Source: Ophioderma brevispina
Lineage: Eukaryota > Echinodermata > Ophiuroidea > Amphilepidida > Ophiodermatidae
Reading direction: 5' to 3'
DNA length: 64,000 nt
NCBI GenBank assembly: GCA_023653785.1
Contig: JAMKCH010078878.1
Span: forward strand, 107,870-171,869
Shown: positions 1-11,131 of the stretch, piece after piece
How positions within the stretch are numbered: the first letter of the stretch is position 1
Layout of the letters: every line of letters starts with the position of its first letter
Made by a program: the position numbers and the translations under genes
The notes under the pieces: model-generated
What the model was told of the DNA's origin: nothing
The model's input: the letters and a program-made list of their open reading frames with translations, nothing else
The model's database searches: none

Positions 1-409
1 TTTATATTGACAAAGGCATCATGATATTATACATTCTCACAACGCAAGTGTAATGGTGTGTAATTCCCCTAGGAATGGAGCAAAAGGGGTGTGCATACAA
101 CCCCACCATATCTATGCATTATTTTTCAGCCGATTCCTTTACATTTTTTCAACACATGAAGTATATTTGATGTGATTTTATAAAAACACACAAATCCTAT
201 GATATAGTGATTGCAACTAAGGTCAATAGCATCTTAATTCTTGCACAAGGTTTTTGTTGAATTTCACTGTCGTACTAATAACTGTACCTAAACCATAAGA
301 TAAAACTATACTGGTGTATTAAAATGTGTAACACCATAGGGACTTTTTTTTTTCCATTCAACAGCTCAATTATATTGGTACAAAATAATGTTAAAAAAGT
401 AGCTAGCCA

Positions 410-985
410 ATGTTGGGTTACCAGATACAATGACGTTGGGCCTGATGACCGCCTGCCAACGTTGTGCCAGCATGAAGTAATACATTGGGCAGTTGGGCCC
501 ACCAATATTTAATGCCTATCCAGGATGTGTCCCACCATTAATTTAAAACGTTGGAACATGTCACAGTGAGGTTGGCTCACGTCAAATATAACTTGTTATT
601 CCACATGGGCGCCATATGTTGGCCCACTGTTGCCCCGACATCAAAATGAGATTTTCTGCCAACTTGGGCTGGTGGAACATTTTTACAATCAGTTCCAACG
701 TCTTATGTTGAAGTTGACCCAACATAGTCCAACGTTGGGCCAACCAAGTTGTGCAATCCAGGATGTTGGTCCACCATTATTTAACTTTGGAACAATGTCC
801 ACTTGAGGTGGCCAATCAAACGTCAAATATAGACGTTGTATTCATGGCTCCATGATGTTGGCCCACTGTTGCACCGACATCAAAAATTGATGTTCTGCCA
901 ACGTTGGGCTGGTGACATTTTTACATCAGTTCAACGTCTTATGTTGACGTTGCCCCAACATAGTCCCAAAAGTTGGGGCCACGCA
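410..985 (+). repeat. Tandem repeat of ~240 bp with CCAACGTTGG words, two copies
   Basis: From about 508 and again from about 748 the sequence runs ATCCAGGATGT.., CCACCATTA.TT, GTCAAATATA, GTTGGCCCACTGTTGC, CCGACATCAAAA, TCTGCCAAC.TTGGGCTGGTG, CAACGTCTTATGTTGA, CCCAACATAGTCC. Preceding bases from about 410 share the last words. Many internal inverted GTTGG/CCAAC pairs. Resembles satellite-like repeats; identity unknown. Confidence 0.7.
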
Positions 986-1693
986 TATTGTTATCTGGGA
1001 AATTAATAGGAGTAATCTTTCCACTTGTATATTTAAAATTTTGTGATGTCAGGCTTGCCTCAAATGATAAGGAAAAGATCCTTCTGCAAATTGATTTTTT
1101 TTTGACTATTGATATCATGTCATTTTATGTTTTCAGGCATATACCAATGTTTTTGTAACTTATGGGGGTATTTTAGACTGCTGCATTAATTTTTGGCAAT
1201 CTTTACATACATACCTATGAGAGTGAGTTTTCCTTTGTTGGTCTTTTGGCAGCAAACACTTGTAACTGTTTCCAATGTCATCAGTCTGTTCTAATACCAG
1301 TCCAGTAAAGACCTCCTACGGCCTTCTTTCTTAATCTTGTGTTTGTCGCTGTCTCGGTATGGGGGTGGCTCTCTGTAGTACCCTTCCAACCTCCGCAGCT
1401 CGCTTTGCTGACTCGTCTTCAAGGTCCCCATCTCTGGTTCCTTTGTACAGTGATGTTGTCGAGCATCTTTGTGAAGATTGCATCAACTGAAAGGAACTAT
1501 ATTTTTTTTTCCAATGTTATTTACAATCCTTAAATTAGTCAAAGATAAGGTATACTCAACCATTTTGTTTGATGAATGGAATAGTGCCAAGTTTGTACGA
1601 ACCTTCTCGCTGTTGCATTATCTATTATTAGAGAAAGGGCATTTCATCACATGAATACAATAATGAATTAGACTCAATTTTATCTTTCCTTGA

Positions 1694-1764
1694 GTCAGTG
1701 GCCTCTTGAATGGTTCTTCATGCACTGGTTTTCACCAGCAAGAACCATTTTAAGAGCCCTGACC
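1694..1764. repeat. Hairpin repeat, copy 1
   Basis: GTCAGTGGCCTCTTGAATGG continuing TTCTTCA, and downstream AAGAACCATTTTAAGAGCCCTGAC as its inverted partner. A small inner hairpin CTGGT/ACCAG occupies the loop. Related in sequence to 4312-4381. Confidence 0.6.
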
Positions 1765-2743
1765 AAAAAATTTGGATATAATAGTATAGGTGATTGGAAT
1801 TTCGACAAAGGGTCAGCTATTGCACTCACAACATTCTTGCACTTTACATGACAATTTAAGAACATACAACCTAGCACAAAGGTGGTCACTGATTGCCTTC
1901 TTTCAAACTGAGCTTTAAACTTTGGGATAAGAACTAGCCTTTTAGCAATTATTTACTTGAATGTTACGGTGTAATTCCTAATGCCTTGCGAGGTCATTCC
2001 CGACAAGATTCATGCTTTGAATTTTACAGGATGTGAGAAAAGAAGCACATATTCTAGTATTTGTTTAATACTTCAACATCTCGGGTATAGTATATATTTC
2101 TTCTTCAGTTTGAATACCAAAGTGCATGATATCCAATTCAGCTTTTACATTTTTCTGCAATTTTCATAACAGTTACTGTTGATGACGGCTTTGTATTAAC
2201 TACTGTTGAAAACAGACTAAACTAAGGCTAAACATAAATCCTATCCAATTACAATCTAGTTCAAATGTATGTGAGAATGTTAAAAACAGTTTTATAGACA
2301 CCATTTAAAGATATAAATGCTCACATAAAAGATTTGAAAACCAAGTTTTGATTCTGATACAATTGTGATCTAAATAATTTTATTGGGGGGCTAACACTTA
2401 CCCTGACTATTTAACCGAAAATAAGCTGCGGTAGAACTTCAAGTATTTATGGTTTCCATGTCTTATTATTTTATTATGTATATCATTCAAAAAATCTTAT
2501 GCATACACTGGAAACAAAAAGTTTTGATAAGCATTGCACATGATAGTCTATTGTAGATATGTTTTTCATGCAGTAATTGCAGGAATTGAATTCAATAATC
2601 ATTGTAATAGACATTCTATAATCATTGTAATGGACATTCTATAACTCATTTGAACAAGCCATATTAAGCTACATCTCATATCCATAGATTATTGACATGA
2701 TTGTATTAATAACAGCAAATGCCTATAATCAAAGTGTCCGCAC

Positions 2744-3700
2744 CTATTTTATAGTCTTCTCTTCTTCATCTGAAGGAATCTTGACTTCCTGTTGGTTTTT
2801 AAAAGTTTTTAGCCCGATATTGTCCTGCTCAGGTATCTCAGTAATTTCCTCAACCTCTTGTTGTTTAGCGATAGAAGCATCTGTAACCCGTTTTTCAAAG
2901 TCAGCACAGAGGTTTTATCATTTCTGCTTGTTTCTTGTGGTCGACTGTTGCCCATCCGCAGCGTCAGAGGGCCCAGCTTCTTGTTTGTCCCATTCAACTT
3001 CTGAAGAGGGATATCAGCTTCGTTCAAGTTCTTTCACACTGGTATATACGCCTTGAAATGTGTCTTCCACCTCAGGCTTCACCTGTGTAGTTCTTACAAG
3101 GGCTTGCACATTCAAATGCTTCCATTCAGTTTACTGCTTCAAGCGTCAGGTTTTTTTGAAATTTTGGGACGCGCTTTCTCCGATACTTCAGCCTTTGCGT
3201 CATCCTTTGTCCTAGCGATTCAATACATACACCTGCTGGGTTGGCAATTTTTCGACTTGATCGTTCAAAAAGCTTTCTGAAGGGAACAATTTCTTGAATG
3301 TCTGTTGTTTCTTCTGTGCCTGCTCTTCCACGTCCTACCAATAAGGGTGGGCCTTTGGACTTTGCGTCTTTCAGGAACTGTCATGTCAGCCTCCACATCT
3401 TCCTTCTTCAGATAACATATGTAGTTTCATAGCTATCCTTCACCATGGTCTCCTCTTCTTCTGCAACATATACGTCTGATAAAAACCTTTCTCCTGTCTT
3501 GTAGCACCGATTGGGTACATCTTTCTTGTAGTATCTACACTCATCTGTCCAATTTGTCTTGGTTTAAATACTGCTTCGACATCCGCATGTTTTTCTTTTA
3601 GATCTACCTCCTCTGCTATGCAAAAAGTGGTAAAATACGTCTTGAAAGATATAGTTCTTGGTTTAAAATTGTCAAGCTACTGCAAAAGTGCTTCCATTGG
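2744..3700 (-). CDS. Charged titin-like coding region, frameshifted
   Basis: Islands in changing minus-strand frames are IAEEVDLKEKHADVEAVFKP (about 3620-3560), YVAEEEETMVKDSYETTYVI (3470-3410), KEDVEADMTVPERRKVQRP (3405-3350), QVKPEVEDTFQGVYTSVKEL (3075-3020) and RVTDASIAKQQEVEEITEIP followed by QQEVKIPSDEEEKTIK (2890-2746). The last island runs into TAG directly before GTGCGG, so it could be a splice donor context or a stop. Composition is Glu/Lys/Val-rich like other exons of the gene but with fewer prolines. Borders are approximate; it may be two exons. Confidence 0.45.
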
Positions 3701-3799
3701 TGCTGCAGTGATTTGACTTCCAGGAATAGTGGGCTTGCAAAGAGGTGTGCTGCTGCCCAGGAAGGTGTGCCTTTTGGGATTGGGAAGTAGACCTGGACC

Positions 3800-4703
3800 T
3801 ACTGTATCATAAAAGAGTTATGGACCGAAGTGCTTTTGCGAGACAGCAATTGTGCTTAAAAGATACAATACTAGTAATTGCAGAAACAATCACTTTGAAA
3901 TGAAGGAGTGTATGTGAACTTGGTGATAATGCTTACTGCTAGTGGTTCAAATGTTCATTTTCTTAAAACATTTACTGTGTCCATCCAAGATGGCCGCCAA
4001 TCAGTGATGCAAAATTCAGCAGACATTATGAATGAGGATATTTAAATTGTAAGTGTGAAAATGCATTTCAGTCTCAGTGCAATGGTATACAGTAGCAATA
4101 GGTTGAATGAAATTCCAACTCTGAATAAAATGGAACCCCTAATATGTCCGATTGCAGCCCACAAAGGAAGGCAGATATTTAACAGCTAAGTAGCATACAT
4201 GCCACTTTGGTGCAGTAAGGGCTAATTTTCCATGTGAGTGCAAGCTCATAAATGCAATAGCTGCCATTTGTTAGAAATTCCCATCAAACATACTACTATA
4301 TCAAGTCTTTGGTCAGTTGGCTCTTGAAATGGTTCTTCAGGTGATACAGTCAGCTGAAGAACCACTTTAAGAGCCACTGACTCAAAGAAATATAAATTAA
4401 AGGTCATCCTAATACATGGCAGCACATAGATGTATCATGGCAGCTATTGCTCTTATGACCTTCTTGCACTCACTTGACAAATTGTTATAATGACAAGTTT
4501 ACAAACAATTTGTGATCATGTTTATCATATCATTGTGATGCACTGAAGCTCTCATACTAGCAGTATCTGAAGTTTAAAGTGCATTGGGTGCATGTGTCAT
4601 TTCATTGTTGAAGTGTGGTCATGACATGTAAAATTTGTGAGGTGAAAAATAGAGGGGGAACAGAATGTTACATTGTGCCAATTCTGATCATATCATGTAA
4701 TAC
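3800..4703. other. Intron, no exon seen
   Basis: AT-rich. It contains the hairpin at 4312-4381 and no coding-like stretch. Confidence 0.5.
4312..4381. repeat. Hairpin repeat, copy 2
   Basis: The arms GTCAGTTGGCTCTTGAAATG continuing GTTCTTCAG (4312-4340), and their reverse complement at 4354-4381, have a few mismatches; the loop is about 13 bp. It belongs to the same family as the hairpin at 1694-1764. Confidence 0.7.
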
Positions 4704-4808
4704 CTTCAGGTTTCAGTGGTTCCAGCTTCTTTTCTTCAACTTTCTTTTCAGGAACCTCTTTCTTTTCTGGTTTGGCCACTGCTTCGACTGTAACTGCTTT
4801 TTCTGCTT
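4704..4808 (-). CDS. Short classical PEVK exon (35 codons)
   Basis: Acceptor TTATGTCATCAG|AAGCAG, donor CCTGAAG|GTATTA, phase 1-1, 105 bp. It encodes EAEKAVTVEAVAKPEKKEVP followed by EKKVEEKKLEPLKPEG: only A, E, K, L, P, T, V and G, no Trp. Size and composition match the short repeated PEVK exons known from vertebrate titin. It is a separate exon between the giant Ig+PEVK exon and the damaged 3' region. Confidence 0.85.
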
Positions 4809-6353
4809 CTGATGACATAACATGATTCTTAAAGGTCAATTTCAGTTCATACCGGCATGCCAATGAGTGCAAACAGGTGCCGTGGTGATGAAAGCATGCA
4901 CAAGAAGGTGTGAGTACTTCAGAGGATTTTATTGATTTCGTGCATCATTTCTTACCTTTGCTGTTTAGGAATGATTTCAAAACACAACTGGTCAACTGGT
5001 AAATACCACCAGCTGAACCATTTTCTGGATATTGTTTGCAAGACAATACGGATCAACAGCTATTTATCACTTATTGATTAATATTCATGTTTTGAAATTG
5101 TTCCTTACCAGGGCCGTACGCAGGACTGCGGGTATGCGGGAAGTGGACCTTTTTTCCGAAAAAGTGGACCTTTTCTGGTAAAAGTGGACCTAACCCCTAA
5201 AATGGTCCTTTTTTACTTTTTAAACATTTCACCGCCAAAAAGTGAACTTTTTTGTCAATATTTCTCTAAATTTTTGACCTTTTTATCAACAAAATCTTCA
5301 AAAAGTGGACCTTTTGCCCCTTTTGTGGAATTGGGCCCCGCACCCCCGCGTACGGGCCTGTTCCTTACCGTGTTCAAAGTGCCAAGGAATTGCTTTACTT
5401 ACTGCAGGGTGTGCGAGAACCCACAACACACAGAGGGTGTATGGTGAGTGGTGCATTCAGGTGCGACCTCAAAATACAGCTTCTGGTTTCTTAGCAGCAG
5501 TAAATCAAAATTCTATTGTGACTCAATTACCATACCATAAAATACCAACCAACAGTGCCATTGGTGAAGTGTAAATGTTTCAAATGCACAATACTTGTAA
5601 ACTTTTGGTTATCAAAAACAAAAGCTTTTAAAACATTTTGTTTAAACATTCAGCTTTAAAATTTCTTTGTGGTACATAGTATTACAATTGATATAACTAT
5701 TTCAAACAAATGAACTTTGGCGAGGATTTGAAGGAGTGCCATTGTCTATGACATCTTCAAATCATATTTCAGCCAAATATATAAATGATCATACCCCAAT
5801 ACAGCTGTTAAAATAATACTTTACCTCATCTCCACTTCCACTATAGTTTGGGTACACAATGCTAATATATTCTATGAATTTGCAATCTAGTTTGAAGCAG
5901 TTTGTAGGACTCATCATCTGGAGTGAGATCTACTTTATTTGATACAAAAAAAAATTATTATGTAGTACCAAAGCTTGAGTGGGACCTTTGGTTATGTAGA
6001 ACCTATGGGTGATGGGTATAGGATCACAGCATTCAGTATTCTGGAAGAGGAAACTGGAACCAACAATAATAAGTATAATTTCAAAAGGTAGCTACAAATT
6101 TCAATAACACTATAAAGTCAAGAACTTCCCCATAAAAGATTCGAACTAGTAAGCAATTAACAAATTTTGTGTGTGCCACCTACTTGAACTCAAACTGTAA
6201 CCATAACCCTATCCATCATCGTATCAACTCTAACAATCCAAACTTGGGATCACACCATATAATAAAACACACTCCAAATATCGCCATCTATTAACAAAAG
6301 CCAAGGATCCATGCATTGGGGGCCCCATGCACCGGGATAAATATATTCAATAC
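4809..6353. other. Intron with a hAT-type MITE
   Basis: Contains the element at 5109-5360. Otherwise AT-rich with no exon-like frame. Confidence 0.6.
5109..5360. mobile_element. hAT-type MITE with 8-bp target duplication
   Basis: The ends CAGGGCCGTACGC and GCGTACGGGCCTG are inverted repeats with one mismatch. The octamer TTCCTTAC flanks both sides (5101-5108 and 5361-5368). Inside, the word AAAAGTGGACCTTTT recurs several times. At 252 bp it is non-coding. The 8-bp duplication and CAG-type ends suggest a non-autonomous hAT element. The perfect duplication suggests a fairly recent insertion. Confidence 0.85.
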
Positions 6354-9300
6354 CTTGTGGAACAAGCTTTTCTTGCATAATAGTCTCTTCCTTCGTGATA
6401 AGTTTGGGTTTGGCCTCAACAGGGATCTCGGCAACCTCCTCTTCCTTGGGCGCTTTCTTGACCTCAACTTTAGTAGTTGCAGCAACATCTGCCTCGGAGA
6501 TTTCGGCCTCTGTAGTAGTGCATACTTCTGGAGCTTCCAACTTCTCAACAACAAATTCAAACTCTTCTGGTGCTTCCCAGAATGGAAGAACTTTCTTGGG
6601 TTTAGCTTTAAGCTCAGCAGTAACTTCAGGAACTTCTTCCAATGTCACCTCTGCCGTTTTAGCAATCTTTGTTTTCTCTTTTACTTCCTCAGCATCTACC
6701 TGTGTCTCTTCCATTATTTTAACCTTAGTTGTTATTTCATCCTCCAAGGCCTTCTTTTTCTCAACTTCAACTCTTTCCCTTTCAGATTCTTTCTTCATCT
6801 CTATTTCTTCAGAGGTAACCTCTTTAGGTACCTTCGTTATTTCTACTTCTCGTTTATCTGGTTTGGGAGCATCTTCAAGTTCAACTTCCGTTGTGGTTAT
6901 AGGTTTCCTTGGTTTAGTAACTTCAATTTCTTCCACTGCTTCTCCCTTGGTGGGTTCTTTTTCTTCTGGAGTGATCACTTCTCTTTCTTTGTCTTCAACA
7001 GTAACCTCCTCAGGTTTTATCTTCTCAATCACAAATTCAAAGTCTTCAGGAGCTTGCCATGGGATAATTGGTTTAGTGACAGCAACTTCTTTAGCTTCAG
7101 GGATTTCTTTTTCTTTCATCTCAAGCTCTGCAGTTATAACTTCTTTTGGAATATCTCTTGATTTTAATGATACTTCAACTGTTTCCTCAGGTATCTCTTT
7201 AGTCTCAACTTCAACTTCAGCAGCTTCAGATGGCGCCATTGTGACTTTAAGCTCTGCAGTGTCGATCTCACTAGGTGCTTTCTTCAGAACAATTTCCTCT
7301 TTTGCAGCTTCTTCTGGTATTTGTTCTACTACACTTATCTCTTCTTTAACTATCTTTCCGAGTTTTCTTTGGTATAACAACTATTTCAGCTTCCTCGGGT
7401 TTAGCTTTAGTCCTTCTTCAACCTCTTTTGTGACAGTTACCTCAACCTCTTCTTGTTCAAGATCTTCTTCTTCTTCTTCAAGCTTTGTTGCAATTTTAGC
7501 CTTAGGTACCCTAGCAATCTGGACACCCTCTTTCGTATCAGGCTTTGTTTTAGGAACCTCTTGTATTTCTGCTTCTTCTGTGAGTTTTTCCTCAGAGACT
7601 TCAAACTTTTCAATTACAAATTCAAAGTCTTCAGATGCCTGCCAAGGTATTTCGGGTTTGATGGTAACAGGTGCTTCTAGTTCTGTAGTAACTATAGGTT
7701 TTCTTTCTTTGATTTCTACTACATCAAGTGGACCAGGTGCCTCTTCAGCTTCAACTTCTGTTGTCTCAGCTTTAACAGAATCTGGTTTCAGTGCAAGCTC
7801 TTCAGTGACTGTGGTTTCGATTTCTTCGTGGTCTTCTTCTATTTCAACATCTGTCGTAAACAATGCTCTGGTTCTTTTTCTTGTAACAATTTCAGTCGTT
7901 TGTTCTGGTGCCTCTGCAGTAATGGTTGTTTTTGGCGCTTCTGAAACTTCCACCTCTGTAGCAGCAATTGACATTCTTTTCTTTGGGTGGACCTCCCGCT
8001 CAGTGGTGACGACTGATTCTGGCGCCTCTTCAACATCAAATATGGCAGTGACTATATCTTTTGGTTCCTTCAGCTCCATTTCTGTAGACACAACAGCTGA
8101 AGACTCTTGAGCTTCTAAAACGGTTGGTGTTTCCGCAACTTCAATTGTGGTCTCAACTGCTTCCTCTGGCTTTTCAACAACAATTTCAAAATCCTCAGGT
8201 GCTTGCCAAGCAACTGTTGTTTCCTTCTCAGCAATCAAAACTTGTTCTGGAGGAAAAGTTCCAGCTTCTTGTGCCGTTGGTATACCAGTGTCAGTTTCTT
8301 CGGTTGTCACCCACGGAACTTGTTCCTCTTTTTGAGCTACTACGATTGCAACAGTTTGTTCTTCTTCAACTCGCGTCTCTTCAGTAACTGTTTTTTCAAG
8401 TGCTAATTCTTCTGGTGCTTCTCCCTCTACCGTAATTTCTCTTTCAACAACAGACACCGGTTCTGTTGAAATGGTCTCTGCTTCTGCACTAGGAGTTTTA
8501 GCTTTTTCGTCTTTCGTAACCTCCCATATGACATCTTCTTTTCTGCCTGGGGCTTGGACAAAGGAAACGGTGACCTCTTCAGCTGCTTCTGGTTTACCAG
8601 TTTCTATTGTAATATCTTCAGGAGCTTGCCATGGTACGGGTGTCTCAGTCTCAGCAGCTGATACTGATTCTACAACCACTGGCTTTGCTCTGTCAGACGG
8701 TATCTCTTGTTCGTCTTCTGTAGTTTCCCACGCAATGTCTGTCTGGGTTTTCGGAATTTGTATGGCTTGACCTGGTACCTCTTCAGCTTCTGCAGGTTTT
8801 TCAATAACGAATTCAAAATCTTCAGGAGCTTGCCATAGCTGAGAAGTTTCTCTCTTAGCAATTTCCATAGTCTCTGTTGGTTTAACCACCACTTCTCTAC
8901 CTCTGAGAACATCGGCTTCTTTCTCAGCGGCACCTTCCCAAGTTGTATCCTCCTTTCGCTCATGAGTTTCTACAGCAACAACAGTAACTTCCTTTGCATG
9001 CTCTCCTTCCTTTACTATTTCAAAGTCTGCCGGTGCCTGCCAGGGAGTGACTGCTTCTGTTTCAGCAACTGTTACAGCCTCTGTTTGCACGGTACCAGCT
9101 TCAGTGACAGGAATTTCTTCCTTGTCTCTTTGGTACTTTCCCATGCCAGTTCTACTTTTTGTTCAGGAACTTTAACGGCTGTTGTTGGTTGTTCTTCAGC
9201 TTTTTTGGTCTCAACAGATACTTCAACTGCTTCTCCAGCATGCCAAGTGGTAGTTGTTTCTGTCTCTGGGACAGATATGGTTTTAGCTGGAACAGTAGCT

Positions 9301-11131
9301 GCCTCTTCTGCTACCAGTTCAGCCCCTTCTGCTTCTCTTGGTGCTTCCCATGCAACGTCCGCCTGCCTATGTAAGACTACAACTGGCGTCGGGGGAACCT
9401 TTTCTGCTTCGGGCTTGTCAATGATAAGCTCAAACTCATCTGGAGCCTGCCAGGATATGGTAGTTTCAGTTTCTACAGCAGCCACAGGTTCAGTTGACAA
9501 GGCCCCTGCCTCTGTTGTGGGTACTTCAACCTTTTCTTCTGTAGTAGTTTCCCATGGAATCTGCTTTTCTTGTTCGGTAGTCTCTACTGCAGCCGGTGCT
9601 GACTCACGGACCTCATCGACTTTCTCAATGACAACCTCAAATGATTCAGGAGCTTGCCATGGCATAGTTGTCTCTCTGTCAGGCACAGTGACAGTGGCTA
9701 TTGGTGCAACATCCGCCTCCTCAGCTTTGGCAATATCACCTTCAGTCTCTGTTGTAGATATCCATGTCAGTTTCTCTTCTTTGTCAGGAGCTTCAAGGGC
9801 TGCTGTAGATACTTCTGTCACTTCCTCTGGTTTATCAGCTGTTACCTCAAAATCCGTGGAGGCTTGCCATGGTACTGTTTGCTCCTTTTTCGGCATACTA
9901 AACATCCCCCCCCCCCCCCCCCCCGCGTCCGTTGGAATAACGCCAGCATGTTCTTTTGGGACTTTTGTAGCAGCATCAACCGTTTCTTCCCAAGGCACCT
10001 GCTCTTCTTTCTGGGTTGCTTCAACTGCAGAAGTAGTTATCTCCTCTGCTTCAGGTTTTTCAATCACTACTTCAAAGTCCTTAGAAACTTCCCACGGCAT
10101 TGTTGCTTCAACCTCGGCAATTTTGATGCCTTCAACTGGTTTAGTTTCGGCTGTTTCTGATACAAGAGTTACATCTGGTCTTTCTTGTACTGCTTCCCAT
10201 GGAACATGTTCTTCCTTTTCAGGGACTTCAATGGCAGCAGGCGAAACTTCTTGAACTTGGTCTGATTCGGCAACAGCAAGTTTAGTTTCCTCTGAAGCTT
10301 GCCATGTTAAAGAAACTTCTGTTTCAGCAACTGAAATACCTTCAGCAGGTTTTACCACAACCTCCTCAGTTTCTAGTAAATCAGAAGGCTTCTCTTCAGG
10401 TGCTTCCCAACGAACTTGCTCTTCGGTTTCTGTAGTCTCAATAGTGCTCGGTGTTTCTTTGGCTTTCATTTCAGGCTCATCAATTACCCGCTCAGTTATT
10501 TCTGAAACCTCCCATGGAACTTGTTCTTCTGTTTCTGGAATCTCAACCGATGCCAAAGGTACTTCTTTTGCTTCACCTAACTTTTCTATAACTACTTCAA
10601 AGTCCTCATGGGTTTCCCATGGAACTGCAGCCCCCTTCTCTGCTGTTGAAACCATCTCCAATGGTAGTTCTGATACTTCTTTAATGGCAGGTGTTTCAGA
10701 TACATCTTCTTCTGGTTGTTCCCATACAGGTTGTTCCTCTGTTTCGGGCACCTCTATTGCAACAGTTGGAAGTTCCTCGGCTTCAACTTTCTCGACAACT
10801 ACCTCGAGTTGTTCTGGTGCTTGCCAAGGAATAGTTGGAAGAGACACAGGTTGTGGAGCTTCAAGGACTTCCAAAGATGTTGATGTACGACGACCTGATA
10901 CCTCGCATGTGTACTCTCCAGCATCCTCTGGGGTCACATCATGAACAACTAGCGACCTTTTCCTTTCGACAGTTTTTGTCTCAAACTTGACTTCATCTGC
11001 GTGAATTTCTACATTGTCCTTGAACCATGTTGCGCCAGCCTCTTCATCTGATACGACGCAGACAAGTTCTACTGTTTCGGTAGGAGTAGCTTGAACTGGT
11101 TTCAATTCTTCAACAATCTCATATGTTGGTT
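6354..11131 (-). CDS. Giant exon: Ig domain plus ~1,500-residue Trp-anchored PEVK
   Basis: Acceptor TTCGCCATGCAG|AACCAAC, donor GTTCCACAAG|GTATT, phase 1-1, about 4.78 kb. Residues 1 to about 93 form an I-set Ig: PTYEIVEELKP, VELVCVVSD (Cys), ATWFKDN (Trp), DAGEYTCEVSGRR (Tyr, Cys). The rest is a low-complexity chain of repeats, each headed by a Trp motif such as IPWQAPEQLEVVVEK, MPWEVSKDFEVVIEK, MPWQAPESFEVVIEK, LWQAPEDFEFVIEK and IPWQASEDFEFVIEK. Shorter W-containing links (QVPWEVSEITE, DVAWEAPREAE) alternate with them roughly every 30 residues. The last third (6354-7900) turns lysine/glutamate-rich with fewer Trp. One-base shifts occur near 9125 and twice near 7330-7400. A 19-C tract lies at 9906-9924. 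Inferred role: elastic region next to an Ig in a sarcomeric spring protein. Confidence 0.88.
9906..9924 (+). repeat. Poly-C tract (19 C) inside coding sequence
   Basis: On the coding strand this is 19 G, giving an Ala codon end plus six Gly codons between PTDA and MFSMPKKEQ. The frame is kept on both sides. Sister repeats at this place have a short acidic/aliphatic stretch and no glycine. Confidence 0.9.

Larger units (their letters stand above)
1..2743. other. Intron or 3' flank, no exon seen
   Basis: Holds the two-copy repeat with CCAACGTTGG words (about 410-980) and the hairpin at 1694-1764. Reading frames are short and of non-coding type. Confidence 0.5.

Noticed and set aside
1240..1420. 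Possible small RNA gene in a GC-richer patch
   Set aside because: I could not fold a tRNA cloverleaf or find tRNA A and B box sequences at the right spacing.
6395..8110. 571-codon open frame on the plus strand
   Set aside because: It is the antisense of the Glu/Val/Pro/Lys-rich giant exon. The S/T/F-rich product arises from reading GAA, GTT and CCA codons backwards, and it has no domain.
8962..10254. 430-codon open frame on the plus strand
   Set aside because: Also an antisense shadow of the giant exon; it contains the reversed Trp motifs at regular spacing and no independent signal.
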